64,000 nucleotides of DNA from Clostridium sp. MB40-C1 (GCF_030913655.1 NZ_CP133189.1:372001-436000); one strand, 5' to 3'; positions 42,323 through 51,495 are shown, counted from the first letter of the stretch. Numbers and translations are program-made. The notes: a model not told the origin generated them from the letters alone.

Positions 42323-43570
42323 ATGAAGCTTGTAACCAAGATAATGATAGGAATGATAGCAGGAGTCTTAGTGGGATTGGCATTTACTAAAAATCCAATA
42401 ATAGCTGTAACATATATAAAACCTGTGGGAACTTTATTTTTAAATCTTATTAAAATGACAATAGTTCCATTGGTGTTTTCTTCATTGATAGTTGGGGCTT
42501 CTAGTATAGGAGATACTAAAAAACTTGGAAGAATTGGTGGCAAAACAATGATCTTTTTCTTTGCAACAACAGGTATAGCAATAGTTATAGGATTAATTCT
42601 AGCTAATATTTTAAAACCAGGAGTAGGATTAGGACTAACCATTGCTAATAATTCTACACAAGCTGTTACTAAAGCACCATCATTAGGTGAAACACTTCTT
42701 AATATCGTTCCAGCAAATCCTTTGCTAGGATTAGGAAAGGGAAATATGTTACAGATTATTTTCTTTGCACTGGTACTTGGCGTAGGAGCTACTAAGATAG
42801 GAGAAAAGGGTGAGGCATTTTTAAAATTTTTCGATAGTCTAGCAGAAATAATGTATAAATTAACTGAAATGATAATGGGATTAGCACCTTATGGGGTTTT
42901 TGCACTTATTGTACCGGTTATTGCACAAAATGGACCTGATGTGTTATTGCCACTTATGAAAGTTATATTAGTTGTATATTTAGGATTTATTATACATTCA
43001 GTTATTGCATATTCTTTTTCAGTTACTTCTTTTGCAAAAATATCTCCATTAAGGTTTTTTAAAGGAGTAGCTCCAGCAACAGTACTTGGATTTAGTACCA
43101 GTAGTAGTGCAGGAACTCTCCCTTTAACAATGAAGGTAGTAAGAAAAACTTTTGGAGTATCAGATGGAATAGCAAGTTTTGTACTGCCATTAGGAACAAC
43201 AATAAATATGGATGGAACTGCAATATATCAAGGTGTTTGCGCAATGTTTATTGCTCAAGCATATGGCATAAATTTAGGAATAGGACAACAATTAACAATA
43301 CTTCTTACAGCACTTTTAGCATCAATTGGAACAGCAGGTGTACCAGGAGCAGGATTTATGATGCTTATGATGGTTTTATCTTCAGTAGGACTACCATTGG
43401 AAGGGGCAGCTTTAATAGCAGGTATTGATAGAATTTTAGATATGGGAAGAACTGCTGTTAATGTAACAGGAAATGCTGCTGCATCTATTGTGGTGGCTGC
43501 TTCAGAAGGAGAATTAACTAATATTAAAATTAATTCACAAGCAGCAGTTGATCAAGATGTGAATGTGTAA
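42323..43570 (+). CDS. DAACS-family dicarboxylate/amino-acid:cation symporter
   Basis: 415 residues, with eight membrane helices and two re-entrant loops. Diagnostic segments are the serine-rich FSTSSSAGTLPLTMKV (hairpin 1), NMDGTAIYQGV, GTAGVPGAGFM (hairpin 2) and DRILDMGRTAVNVTGN. The last residue of that motif is Asn, where the archaeal GltPh model has Asp; DctA-like members share the Asn. Substrate is probably aspartate, malate or fumarate, judging from the neighbours. Confidence 0.92.
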   Translation: MKLVTKIMIGMIAGVLVGLAFTKNPIIAVTYIKPVGTLFLNLIKMTIVPLVFSSLIVGASSIGDTKKLGRIGGKTMIFFFATTGIAIVIGLILANILKPGVGLGLTIANNSTQAVTKAPSLGETLLNIVPANPLLGLGKGNMLQIIFFALVLGVGATKIGEKGEAFLKFFDSLAEIMYKLTEMIMGLAPYGVFALIVPVIAQNGPDVLLPLMKVILVVYLGFIIHSVIAYSFSVTSFAKISPLRFFKGVAPATVLGFSTSSSAGTLPLTMKVVRKTFGVSDGIASFVLPLGTTINMDGTAIYQGVCAMFIAQAYGINLGIGQQLTILLTALLASIGTAGVPGAGFMMLMMVLSSVGLPLEGAALIAGIDRILDMGRTAVNVTGNAAASIVVAASEGELTNIKINSQAAVDQDVNV

Positions 43571-43603
43571 ATAAATCAATAATAGCTAGAAGGGTGAGGT
43601 GAA

Positions 43604-44314
43604 ATGAGTAAAATATTGGGTATTTTAGGTGGAATGGGACCAGAAGCTACAGCAGATTTATTCAAAAAGATAGTTAATTATACAGCTGCAGAAAAGGATC
43701 AGGAACATATTCATATTATAGTTGAAGATAATGCAAAAATACCTGATAGAACAAGTTATATACTAGGTAAAGGAGAAAATCCAGTTAATGATTTAATAGA
43801 AACAGCTATGAGATTGAAGCTAATGGGTGCAGATATAATAGTTATGCCTTGTAATACAGCTCACTATTTCTTAGAGGAGATTAAAAAAGTTGTAGATGTC
43901 CCATTTATAAATATGATTGATGAAGTAGGAAAATATATTTTAAATAGATATAGCAATGATGATGTGGGATTGCTTGCTACTAAAGGAACATATGAAGGAA
44001 GAGTATATGAAAAATATTTTCAAAATTATAATATTAATATAGTACAGCCTAGTGAAAAGTATAAATCTTTAATATCAGCGTTAATTTATCAGGTCAAAAA
44101 AGGAGTGAAATCTTTTAAAACTGACCCAATAAAGGAAATGTTAAATGAGTTTAAATATAAAGATATTAAAACAATAATATTGGGTTGTACAGAGCTTCCG
44201 ATATTATTTGATAATCTTCATTTTGATGAATTGAAAGAGTTTAATTTTATTTCAAGTACGGATATTTTAGCACGAAGAGCTGTAAAAATGGCAAGCAATA
44301 ATGAATTAATTTAA
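43604..44314 (+). CDS. aspartate/glutamate racemase family (aspartate racemase)
   Basis: 236 residues, ATG after GGGTGAGGTGAA. The N-terminal KILGILGGMGPEATADLFKK is the aspartate racemase signature, and the two catalytic cysteines are in IVMPCNTAHYF and ILGCTELPILF. No cofactor is needed. Between a symporter and aspartase it would make L-aspartate from D-aspartate (or the reverse), letting the cell ferment both isomers. Confidence 0.93.
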   Translation: MSKILGILGGMGPEATADLFKKIVNYTAAEKDQEHIHIIVEDNAKIPDRTSYILGKGENPVNDLIETAMRLKLMGADIIVMPCNTAHYFLEEIKKVVDVPFINMIDEVGKYILNRYSNDDVGLLATKGTYEGRVYEKYFQNYNINIVQPSEKYKSLISALIYQVKKGVKSFKTDPIKEMLNEFKYKDIKTIILGCTELPILFDNLHFDELKEFNFISSTDILARRAVKMASNNELI

Positions 44315-44382
44315 GAAAAACTCATGAAAATGAATTATTTATAGAAAAATATAAACCATAATTTGAAAGGGGAAATACGGGG

Positions 44383-45222
44383 ATGAGAGAAGTTAATGCT
44401 GAACAGATAATATCTGCTGTTAAAACTATAGCAATTAAATCTAATTATTTTTTAGGTAATGATGTAATGAAAGCATTAAATGAAAGATATGAGAAAGAAG
44501 AATCACCTGTTGGAAAAGAAATTTTATCACAAATATTAGAAAATGATAGAATATCTGCTGAAAAGGAAATGCCTATTTGTCAAGACACAGGAGTAGCTGT
44601 TGTATTTGTGGAATTAGGTCAGGAAGTACATGTTAATGGAGATATTAATGAAGCAATTCATGAGGGGGTAAGGCAAGGATATAAAGAGGGATATTTAAGA
44701 AAATCCATTGTTGAAAACCCTTTATATAGAAAGAATACTAATGATAATACTCCAGCAGTTATTCATATGAAAGTTGTGCCAGGAGATAAAATTAAGTTAA
44801 CTATTGCTCCTAAAGGAGGTGGAAGTGAAAACATGAGTAGAATTAAGATGTTAAAGCCTTTGGAGGGAGAAGAAGGGGTTAAAAGTTTTGTATTACAAAC
44901 CATAAGTGAAGCAGGAGGAAATCCCTGTCCACCTATTGTAATTGGAATAGGAATTGGAGGAACCTTTGAAAAAGCAGCTTTGATATCTAAAGAAGCTCTG
45001 TTAAGACCACTTGATGATCATAATGAAGATACTAGAATAGCAAAATTAGAAGATGAAATTTTAGAATCTGTTAATAAATTAGGAATAGGACCTATGGGAT
45101 TAGGAGGTAGGACAACTGCTTTAGGTGTAAAAATAGAAACATATCCATGTCACATAGCTTCTTTACCAGTAGCAATTAATATTAATTGTCATGCAGCAAG
45201 ACATGAAACAATTATAATTTAA
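44383..45222 (+). CDS. class I fumarase, alpha (N-terminal, Fe-S) subunit
   Basis: 279 residues. The iron-sulfur ligands are expected in PICQDTGVAV, GNPCPPIVIG and NINCHAARHE; SENMSRIKMLKP binds substrate carboxylates. It hydrates fumarate to (S)-malate with the beta subunit. Start ATG 44383 follows AAAGGGGAAATACGGG. A family A repeat begins right at its stop codon and separates it from the beta gene. A tartrate dehydratase is the main alternative but the aspartase neighbour favours fumarase. Confidence 0.92.
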   Translation: MREVNAEQIISAVKTIAIKSNYFLGNDVMKALNERYEKEESPVGKEILSQILENDRISAEKEMPICQDTGVAVVFVELGQEVHVNGDINEAIHEGVRQGYKEGYLRKSIVENPLYRKNTNDNTPAVIHMKVVPGDKIKLTIAPKGGGSENMSRIKMLKPLEGEEGVKSFVLQTISEAGGNPCPPIVIGIGIGGTFEKAALISKEALLRPLDDHNEDTRIAKLEDEILESVNKLGIGPMGLGGRTTALGVKIETYPCHIASLPVAININCHAARHETIII

Positions 45223-45346
45223 GGCTATGTTTTAAGCAATTGTTGATTTCGTATCATTATAATGAATTCAACAATTTAAATCATAGCATTAGGGAGACTA
45301 AAGGAAGTTTGCACTAGGTTGTTTACACTATTTTAAAACAAAGCCT
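45222..45346 (+). repeat. dispersed repeat family A (MITE-like), copy 2
   Basis: 125 bp bounded by inverted ends AGGCTATGTTTTAA (45222-45235) and TTAAAACAAAGCCT (45333-45346), 14 bases with one mismatch. Inside are ATTGTTGA and TCAACAAT, which also pair. It has no coding capacity, lies between two genes of one enzyme and touches the fumarase alpha stop codon. Confidence 0.8.
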
Positions 45347-45367
45347 AATAGAAAAGGAGATGAAAAC

Positions 45368-45913
45368 ATGAGAGTGGATTTACCATTAAAAGAAGAAACT
45401 ATAAGAAAACTAAAAGTTGGTGACAATGTAGAGTTTTATGGAACAATTTATACTGCTAGAGATGTAGCTCATTCTAGATTAGTTGATTTAATAAAAAAAG
45501 GCGAAAAATTGCCAATGGAGCTACAAGGACAAGTAATTTTTTATGTTGGTCCAGCACCAGCTAAGCCAGGAGAAGCAATAGGCTCAGCAGGTCCAACCAC
45601 AAGTTATCGTATGGATGGATTTGCCCCCATTTTATTGGATAATGGATTAAAAGGTATGATTGGAAAAGGTCCTAGAAATAAAGAAGTTAAGGATGCTATA
45701 GTAAAAAACAAAGCAATTTATTGTTCAGCAGTTGGAGGAGCAGGAGCATTAATAGCATCCTCTATAAAGAGTGCAGAAGTGATAGCTTATCCAGATCTTG
45801 GAACAGAAGCTGTGAGAAAATTGAAGGTAGAAGGGTTACCAGCTATTGTTGTAAATGATATGTATGGAAATGATTTATATGAACAAGGAAGAAAAGAATA
45901 TGAAATTAAGTAA
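45368..45913 (+). CDS. class I fumarase, beta (C-terminal) subunit
   Basis: 181 residues, ATG after AAAAGGAGATGAAAAC. Characteristic segments are GTIYTARDVAHSRLVDLIKK, YVGPAPAKPGEAIGSAGPTT, SYRMDGFAPILLDNGLKGMI with the GKGPR substrate loop, and AVGGAGALIASSIK. It completes the active site of the alpha subunit. Its ribosome binding site is its own, so it stays translated despite the inserted repeat upstream. Confidence 0.93.
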   Translation: MRVDLPLKEETIRKLKVGDNVEFYGTIYTARDVAHSRLVDLIKKGEKLPMELQGQVIFYVGPAPAKPGEAIGSAGPTTSYRMDGFAPILLDNGLKGMIGKGPRNKEVKDAIVKNKAIYCSAVGGAGALIASSIKSAEVIAYPDLGTEAVRKLKVEGLPAIVVNDMYGNDLYEQGRKEYEIK

Positions 45914-45920
45914 TAAATAA

Positions 45921-46168
45921 AGTCTATGTTTTAATAAATTGTTGATTTTGTCAATTTTAAAAATAATTCTAAATTTAATTAATATCACTAAAACTTCATA
46001 ACTAGCATAATTCAAACAATTAAATTTCTTAATGTTAAATTAATTAAACTAAACAAGAATTGTAAATTTTCATTATAATGAACTCAACAATTTAAATTAT
46101 AGAACTAAGAAGACTAAAGGAAGTTTTAAAAGAGTGTAAAAAAACAACACTATTTTAAAACAAAACCT
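45921..46168 (+). repeat. dispersed repeat family A (MITE-like), copy 3, expanded
   Basis: It begins AGTCTATGTTTTAATAAATTG and ends TTAAAACAAAACCT, with the usual TCAACAATTTAAA and ACTAAAGGAAGTTT parts in order. The middle is about 120 bp longer than in copy 2, which suggests a secondary insertion. Lies between the fumarase beta and aspartase genes. Confidence 0.75.
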
Positions 46169-46221
46169 AAATAAGAATAATTGATTTTAAATTTGAAAAT
46201 ATAAATTAAGGGGGAATCAAA

Positions 46222-47652
46222 ATGCTATTTAGGATAGAAAGCGATTCAATAGGAGAAAAACAAGTGCCAAAATCTGCTTATTATGGAGTTCAAACATTAA
46301 GAGCTGCAGAAAATTTTAAAATTACAGGCTTAACTATACATCCACAGTTTATAATAGCATTGGCAGAAGTAAAAAAAGCAGCGGCAATAACTAATATGAA
46401 TGTTGGACTTTTAGACAAGAGAATAGGAAATGCTATTATTGATGCTTGTAATGAAATAATAGAAGGAAATTTACATGAATATTTTATTACTGATCCAATT
46501 CAAGGTGGAGCTGGAACTTCCATGAACATGAACGCTAACGAGGTTATCGCTAATAGAGCTATAGAAATTTTAGGTGGAGAAAAAGGCGATTATAGTATAG
46601 TACATCCAAATGATCATGTGAACATGGGACAGTCTACTAATGATGTTATTCCAACCAGCGGTAAAATAACATCAGCAAAACTTTTAAATCCTTTACTTGA
46701 AAAATTAGCACAATTGTATCAGATTTTGAAAAAGAAATCTGAAGAATTTGATTATGTTATAAAAATGGGCAGAACTCAAATGCAAGATGCTGTTCCAATC
46801 AGATTAGGACAGGAATTTAATGCTTATTCAATGGCTATTAAAAGAGATATAAATCGTATTAAAGCTACATCCGAAAATTTATTAAGTGTAAATATGGGGG
46901 GAACAGCTATAGGAACTGGAATTAATGCTGATGAGAGATATGTTAAAAATATTGCTCTTGAATTAAGAAAAGTTACTGGACTACCAATAACTCAAGCAGA
47001 AGATCTTATAGATGGAACTCAAAACTTAGATTGCTATGTGGAGGTTTCTTCTGCACTCAAAACTTGTGCTGTTAATTTATCAAAAATGGCAAATGATTTT
47101 AGATTACTATCTTCTGGTCCAAGATGTGGTTTTGGCGAAATTAATCTTCCAGCAAAACAAAATGGATCATCAATAATGCCTGGAAAGGTTAATCCTGTTA
47201 TACCAGAAGTAGTTAGTCAAGTTGCCTTTAATGTTATAGGAAATGATGTAACAATAACTATGGCTGCTGAAGCAGGTCAGCTAGAATTAAATGCATTTGA
47301 ACCAGTATTATTCTATAAATTATTCCAATCTATAGATACTATTAAAAATGGTGTTGATACTTTCATTAACAATTGTATTAAAGATATAACTGCTAACGAT
47401 AAACGATGCAAAGAGTTAGTTTACAATAGTGTTGGAATAATTACTGCTATCTGTCCACATGTTGGATATAAGAAAGCTGCCCAAATTGCTAAAAAAGCTA
47501 TTAAAACAAATAGAGCAGTAACGGAAATTGCATTAGAAGAGGGAGTGTTAACTAAAGAAGAGATTGATACAATACTTGATGTATATAATATGACGGTTCC
47601 AGGAATATCAGGAGAAGAATTAATAAAAAATAAACTCTTAAAATTAGCTTAA
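46222..47652 (+). CDS. aspA: aspartate ammonia-lyase (aspartase)
   Basis: 476 residues, ATG after AAGGGGGAATCAAA. It splits L-aspartate to fumarate and ammonia. Family blocks are present: RIESDSIGEKQVPKSAYYGV at the N terminus, QGGAGTSMNMNANEVIANRA, HVNMGQSTNDVIPT, and the flexible catalytic loop SSIMPGKVNPVIPEVV. The N terminus and length favour aspartase over class II fumarase, as does the adjacent class I fumarase, which would make the latter redundant. Ends the aspartate-to-pyruvate cluster. Confidence 0.93.
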   Translation: MLFRIESDSIGEKQVPKSAYYGVQTLRAAENFKITGLTIHPQFIIALAEVKKAAAITNMNVGLLDKRIGNAIIDACNEIIEGNLHEYFITDPIQGGAGTSMNMNANEVIANRAIEILGGEKGDYSIVHPNDHVNMGQSTNDVIPTSGKITSAKLLNPLLEKLAQLYQILKKKSEEFDYVIKMGRTQMQDAVPIRLGQEFNAYSMAIKRDINRIKATSENLLSVNMGGTAIGTGINADERYVKNIALELRKVTGLPITQAEDLIDGTQNLDCYVEVSSALKTCAVNLSKMANDFRLLSSGPRCGFGEINLPAKQNGSSIMPGKVNPVIPEVVSQVAFNVIGNDVTITMAAEAGQLELNAFEPVLFYKLFQSIDTIKNGVDTFINNCIKDITANDKRCKELVYNSVGIITAICPHVGYKKAAQIAKKAIKTNRAVTEIALEEGVLTKEEIDTILDVYNMTVPGISGEELIKNKLLKLA

Positions 47653-47662
47653 TTTATTATAT

Positions 47663-47915
47663 ACTCAACTTTCGCAGAACACAAATAGTATGAAACAGAT
47701 ATGAAATATATATAAACCATTTAAAATATAATTAGTAATTCTTGTTCTAAAAATGTAGTATTACGTTAAGAAAAAATCATGTTTGAGTATTAACGAGTTT
47801 GATTTTTTTAGTAATAATACATTTTTAGAACTTAGAATTATTTTGCGAAGTGAAGTGGTTTATAGCAATATATATTTTATATCTGTATTTATTTTTTTGC
47901 TGCGAAAGTTGAGTT
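47663..47915. mobile_element. 253-bp fold-back (MITE-like) element
   Basis: The ends ACTCAACTTTCGCAG (47663-47677) and CTGCGAAAGTTGAGT (47901-47915, starting at 47900/47901) are exact inverted copies. Similarity continues inward for about 100 bp on each side (for example TTCTAAAAATGTA facing TACATTTTTAGAA), so most of the element is one imperfect hairpin. TATAT-rich sequence on both sides may be a target duplication. It has no transposase and would depend on one elsewhere. Confidence 0.75.
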
Positions 47916-48081
47916 ATATACTATAAACGTGGAAAAATGCTAATAAATTTTTCAATAAGATCTCCATGCTAAATCTCTGAAAATATAGCATCTTTTGACA
48001 AAAAAATAATGTAATAATATAATTAAATAAATAGATGTTAATTGCTATGCAACATAAGGTTTGACTAGGAGGATATAGTAT

Positions 48082-49836
48082 ATGTCTTTAAAGGATATAA
48101 GTACATCTGTACAAGAAGTAGCAGAGGCTATAGCAGCAGTATTACATGTAGATGTTACTATTGTTGACAAAAATTTAATTAGAATAGCTGCTACTGGTAA
48201 ATATAAAAATTGCATAGGTAAAAAGATACCTAAAAAATGTTTATTTGAATTTGTACTAAATGAAAAGAAACCTAAATATTCAGATAAATTTTATTCTAAT
48301 TATATTTGCGAAAAGTGTTCTGCAAAAGATACCTGTACAGAGTTTTCAACTATAGGATATCCAATATTGAAAGATAATAAAGTAATAGGAATTATAGGAA
48401 TAAACTCCTTTAAAAAAGAACAGGAGAAGATAATTAGAGAAAATTATGATTCTTTAATGATTTTCCTTGAAAAACTTAGTGAGGTTTTACTTGGAAATAT
48501 GATTTATAGTGAAACTATAAATCAACTTAAAATCCAAACAAAAGAAACTAATCAAATAATAGATGGTTTAAGTTATGGAATTTTATGTGTTGATAGTAAA
48601 GGAATGATAAAATATATAAATAAAAAGGGTAAAAAAATTTTCGGTACTATTAAAGAAAATGTGATTAATCATTCGGTAAAAGAATTTATACCTAATGTGA
48701 ATTTAGAATTAACTGGAGTTAAATATAATGCTGAGAAAATTAATGCAAATGGCAAAAAAATTGGATTAACAATTAAGAACAATCCTGTTATTTTTCAAGG
48801 GAAAAAAGTTAGTAGTATAATTGAGATTAATAAGACTAGTGATGAAGTCCGTGATGCATATAAGCTTATAGAAGGAGAAAAAATAGTAAAATTTGAAGAT
48901 ATAATAGGGGAAAGTAAAAGTATAAAGGATGTAAAACACATTTCAAAAAATATAGCTAAAAGTAATTCTACTATTATTTTAAGGGGAGAAAGTGGAACAG
49001 GAAAAGAAATTTTTGCAAGAGCAATACATTATGAAAGTGATAGATATAATGCGCCGTTTATTGCAATAAATTGTGCATCAATTCCAGATAATCTTCTTGA
49101 AAGTGAATTATTTGGTTATGAGGGCGGGGCGTTTTCTGGTGCTCGACGAGAAGGACAGATGGGAAAATTTGAACTAGCAAATGGTGGCACTTTATTTTTA
49201 GATGAAATTGGAGATATGCCACTTCACCTTCAGCCTAAAATTTTGAGAGCTCTTCAGGAACAGAGATTTAGAAGAATTGGTGGAAAAAAGGAAATCAATG
49301 TAAATGTTAGAATTATAGCTGCAACTAATAGAAATCTCGAAGATATGGTTAATAATGGAGAGTTTAGAGAAGATTTATATTATAGATTGAATGTAATCCC
49401 TATTTTTTTACCAAACCTAAAAGAAAGAGGACAAGATGTTCTTTTATTAAGTGAATATTTACTTAGAAAATTTTGCAATATACTTGAAAAAGAAAATAAG
49501 AGATTTTCTAATGAGCTTAAGGATATATTTATTAAATATAATTGGCCAGGAAATATAAGGGAACTTGAAAATGTTATAGAATACTTGGTTAATATAACAG
49601 AAGAAAAAATAATAACACCACAAAACTTGCCTGTTACAATGCAGCAAAAGCTTTATGGAGATAAAGTACAAAGTAAATTAAGTCTTAAAAGCAGAATAGA
49701 AAAATACGAAGCAAATATATTAATGGATATGATTAATATATATGGAAATGATGCTAAAGGTAAGAATAAGATAGTAGAAGAATTAGGAATAGAACTTTCT
49801 ACTTTATATAGAAAACTAAAAAAATATAAATTATAA
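48082..49836 (+). CDS. sigma-54-dependent transcriptional activator with Cys-containing sensor domain
   Basis: 584 residues, ATG after AGGAGGATATAGTAT. The N-terminal sensor (1-150) has a cysteine cluster (KKCLFEF; YICEKCSAKDTC), which could bind a metal or thiol ligand. PAS follows at about 155-265. The AAA+ domain (270-500) has Walker A GESGTGKE near 301 and the sigma-54 contact loop as GAFSGA near 349 (usually GAFTGA). The C-terminal Fis-type helix-turn-helix is KGKNKIVEELGIELSTLYRK. Its target is probably the adjacent symporter-desulfidase operon, by analogy to C. difficile CdsR. Confidence 0.92.
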   Translation: MSLKDISTSVQEVAEAIAAVLHVDVTIVDKNLIRIAATGKYKNCIGKKIPKKCLFEFVLNEKKPKYSDKFYSNYICEKCSAKDTCTEFSTIGYPILKDNKVIGIIGINSFKKEQEKIIRENYDSLMIFLEKLSEVLLGNMIYSETINQLKIQTKETNQIIDGLSYGILCVDSKGMIKYINKKGKKIFGTIKENVINHSVKEFIPNVNLELTGVKYNAEKINANGKKIGLTIKNNPVIFQGKKVSSIIEINKTSDEVRDAYKLIEGEKIVKFEDIIGESKSIKDVKHISKNIAKSNSTIILRGESGTGKEIFARAIHYESDRYNAPFIAINCASIPDNLLESELFGYEGGAFSGARREGQMGKFELANGGTLFLDEIGDMPLHLQPKILRALQEQRFRRIGGKKEINVNVRIIAATNRNLEDMVNNGEFREDLYYRLNVIPIFLPNLKERGQDVLLLSEYLLRKFCNILEKENKRFSNELKDIFIKYNWPGNIRELENVIEYLVNITEEKIITPQNLPVTMQQKLYGDKVQSKLSLKSRIEKYEANILMDMINIYGNDAKGKNKIVEELGIELSTLYRKLKKYKL

Positions 49837-49841
49837 AATAA

Positions 49842-49888
49842 AAACCACATTTACAAATAAAAATTTTATTGTAAATGTGGTTTTTTAT
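49842..49888 (+). terminator. intrinsic terminator of the sigma-54 activator gene
   Basis: AAACCACATTTACAA (49842-49856) pairs perfectly with TTGTAAATGTGGTTT (49869-49883), followed by TTTATTT. Confidence 0.85.
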
Positions 49889-49923
49889 TTAGTATTGTAG
49901 ATAATTTTAAAAGATAGAAAGTA

Positions 49924-49959
49924 TTTGCAAAAATGAGAAAACGTTTGCAAAAATGCAAA
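49924..49959 (+). promoter_or_regulatory. upstream activator sites for the sigma-54 promoter
   Basis: TTTGCAAAAATG occurs at 49924 and again at 49944. The second is part of the perfect dyad TTTGCA-AAAA-TGCAAA (49944-49959). Placement about 135-170 bp before the -24/-12 promoter is right for an enhancer-binding protein. Confidence 0.7.
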
Positions 49960-50092
49960 AAACAATCAGAGTCAGTATATAGCTGAGCTAAGTGAATACT
50001 TTAACATTATAAAAATCAATTATTTTTGATTATTTTCAAAAATAGGGATAAATAAAAATGTCAAAATGGTGGAATTGTTATATCCACAATCA

Positions 50093-50109
50093 TGGTATGG
50101 ATTTTGCTT
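50093..50109 (+). promoter_or_regulatory. sigma-54 (-24/-12) promoter
   Basis: TGG (GG at 50094-50095) and TTTTGCT (GC at 50106-50107) are separated by the required 10 bases between GG and GC. It is the only such match I found between the activator gene and the symporter gene. Confidence 0.72.
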
Positions 50110-50115
50110 AAGATA

Positions 50116-50175
50116 TAAACAGGGTTCTTGGTTTCAGATGGAAAGTTAGAAGCTGTTATCAAGGGTCGTGTCATT
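50116..50175 (+). repeat. dispersed repeat family B, copy 3, in the 5' leader
   Basis: TAAACAGGGTTCTTGGTTTCAGATGG continues (in pieces) with AAGTTAGAAGCTGTTATCAAGG and GTCGTGTCATT. It matches the reverse complement of 25087-25166 except that one hairpin arm (about 20 bases) is missing. It starts nine bases after the sigma-54 -12 box, so it becomes part of the transcript leader. Confidence 0.7.
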
Positions 50176-50259
50176 ATTTATTTTAAACGTTTACTAGTAG
50201 ACATGAAGATTTTTCAAAATTTAGTTAAAATAATAAGTTGAAAAGAAGGAAGTGTTAAA

Positions 50260-51468
50260 ATGAAAAAGAAAAATGATATGGGATTAATTACTAAAATGAT
50301 TATTGGTATAGTTATTGGTATATTATTAGGACTTAATGTGAGTGAAAAACCTATTATGGTTATATTAACTATTAAGGATATATTAGGTTCTATAATTTTC
50401 TTTACAGTTCCATTAGTTATATTTGGATTCATAACTCCTGCAATAACAAGTCTTAAAAATAATGCAAGCAAGATGCTAGGTGCTATGATGGGCATGAGTT
50501 ATTTATCAGCAGTTGGTGCGGCAACTATGTCAGCTATTGCTGGATACATAATAATACCTCATCTTAATATTGCTAGTGAAGCAGCTAAGCTTCAAAAGTT
50601 ACCGAAAGTTATATTTAAATTAGACATTGCTCCAATTATGCCTGTTATGACTGCATTGGTTTTAGCTATATTTACAGGAATAGCAGTAATATGGACAAAA
50701 GCAGAAATAATAGATAAAATTTTGAGCGAAATACAAGATATAGTACTTGCTATAGTTACTAGAATAGTAGTTCCTATTTTACCTGTTTTTATAGCAGCTA
50801 CATTCAGTGAATTAGCTTATACTGGAAGTTTAACAAAGCAATTACCTGTATTCTTAAAAGTTATAGTTATAGTACTTATAGGACATTTTATATGGCTTAC
50901 AATATTGTATTCACTTGCAGGAGCAATTTCAAAGAAAAATCCTTTAGAAGTAGCAAAACACTATTTACCAGCATATTTGACAGCAGTTGGAACAATGTCA
51001 AGTGCAGCAGCATTACCTGTTGCATTAAAATGTGCTCATAAATCTAAAGTTCTAGTACCAGAAGTAGTTGATTTTGCAATTCCACTTGGAGCTACCACTC
51101 ATCTTTGTGGATCTGTTTTAACAGAAATGTTTTTCTGTATGACGATATCGAAAATTCTTTATGGTTCGGTGCCTTCACCAGGTACAGTTGCATTATTTAT
51201 AGTTTTATTTGGTATATTCGCAGTAGGTGCACCAGGAGTTCCAGGAGGTACTGTTATGGCATCATTAGCAATTGTTACTGCTGTTCTTGGATTTGATCCA
51301 TCAGGTGTAGGATTATTAATTGCAATATTTGCACTTCAAGATAGTTTTGGAACAGCATGTAATATTACTGGAGATGCAGCTTTAGCCTTAATGCTTAGAG
51401 GAATATTCTATGATAAAGATGGAAATCCTAAATCAAATAAAAATAAAGTTGAACAAGCTACCGTTTAA
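50260..51468 (+). CDS. DAACS-like symporter of the cysteine/amino-acid operon
   Basis: 402 residues, about eight membrane helices, ATG after AGAAGGAAGTGTTAAA. It has a hairpin GTMSSAAALPVALKCAH in place of the serine-rich loop, ATTHLCGSVLTEMFFC in place of NMDGT, VGAPGVPGGTVMASLA, and SFGTACNITGDAALAL. The replaced NMDGT motif sets it apart from glutamate/aspartate carriers, so substrate is likely different. Being between a CdsR-like activator and a cysteine desulfidase, it may import cysteine or another small amino acid. This is inference. Confidence 0.85.
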   Translation: MKKKNDMGLITKMIIGIVIGILLGLNVSEKPIMVILTIKDILGSIIFFTVPLVIFGFITPAITSLKNNASKMLGAMMGMSYLSAVGAATMSAIAGYIIIPHLNIASEAAKLQKLPKVIFKLDIAPIMPVMTALVLAIFTGIAVIWTKAEIIDKILSEIQDIVLAIVTRIVVPILPVFIAATFSELAYTGSLTKQLPVFLKVIVIVLIGHFIWLTILYSLAGAISKKNPLEVAKHYLPAYLTAVGTMSSAAALPVALKCAHKSKVLVPEVVDFAIPLGATTHLCGSVLTEMFFCMTISKILYGSVPSPGTVALFIVLFGIFAVGAPGVPGGTVMASLAIVTAVLGFDPSGVGLLIAIFALQDSFGTACNITGDAALALMLRGIFYDKDGNPKSNKNKVEQATV

Positions 51469-51495
51469 TAAAAAAATAAATTTTGAATAGAAGGA

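Noticed and set aside
50260..51468. Assignment as a glutamate/aspartate carrier
   Set aside because: The NMDGT motif and serine-rich hairpin are replaced, so the substrate is left open despite DAACS-like topology.
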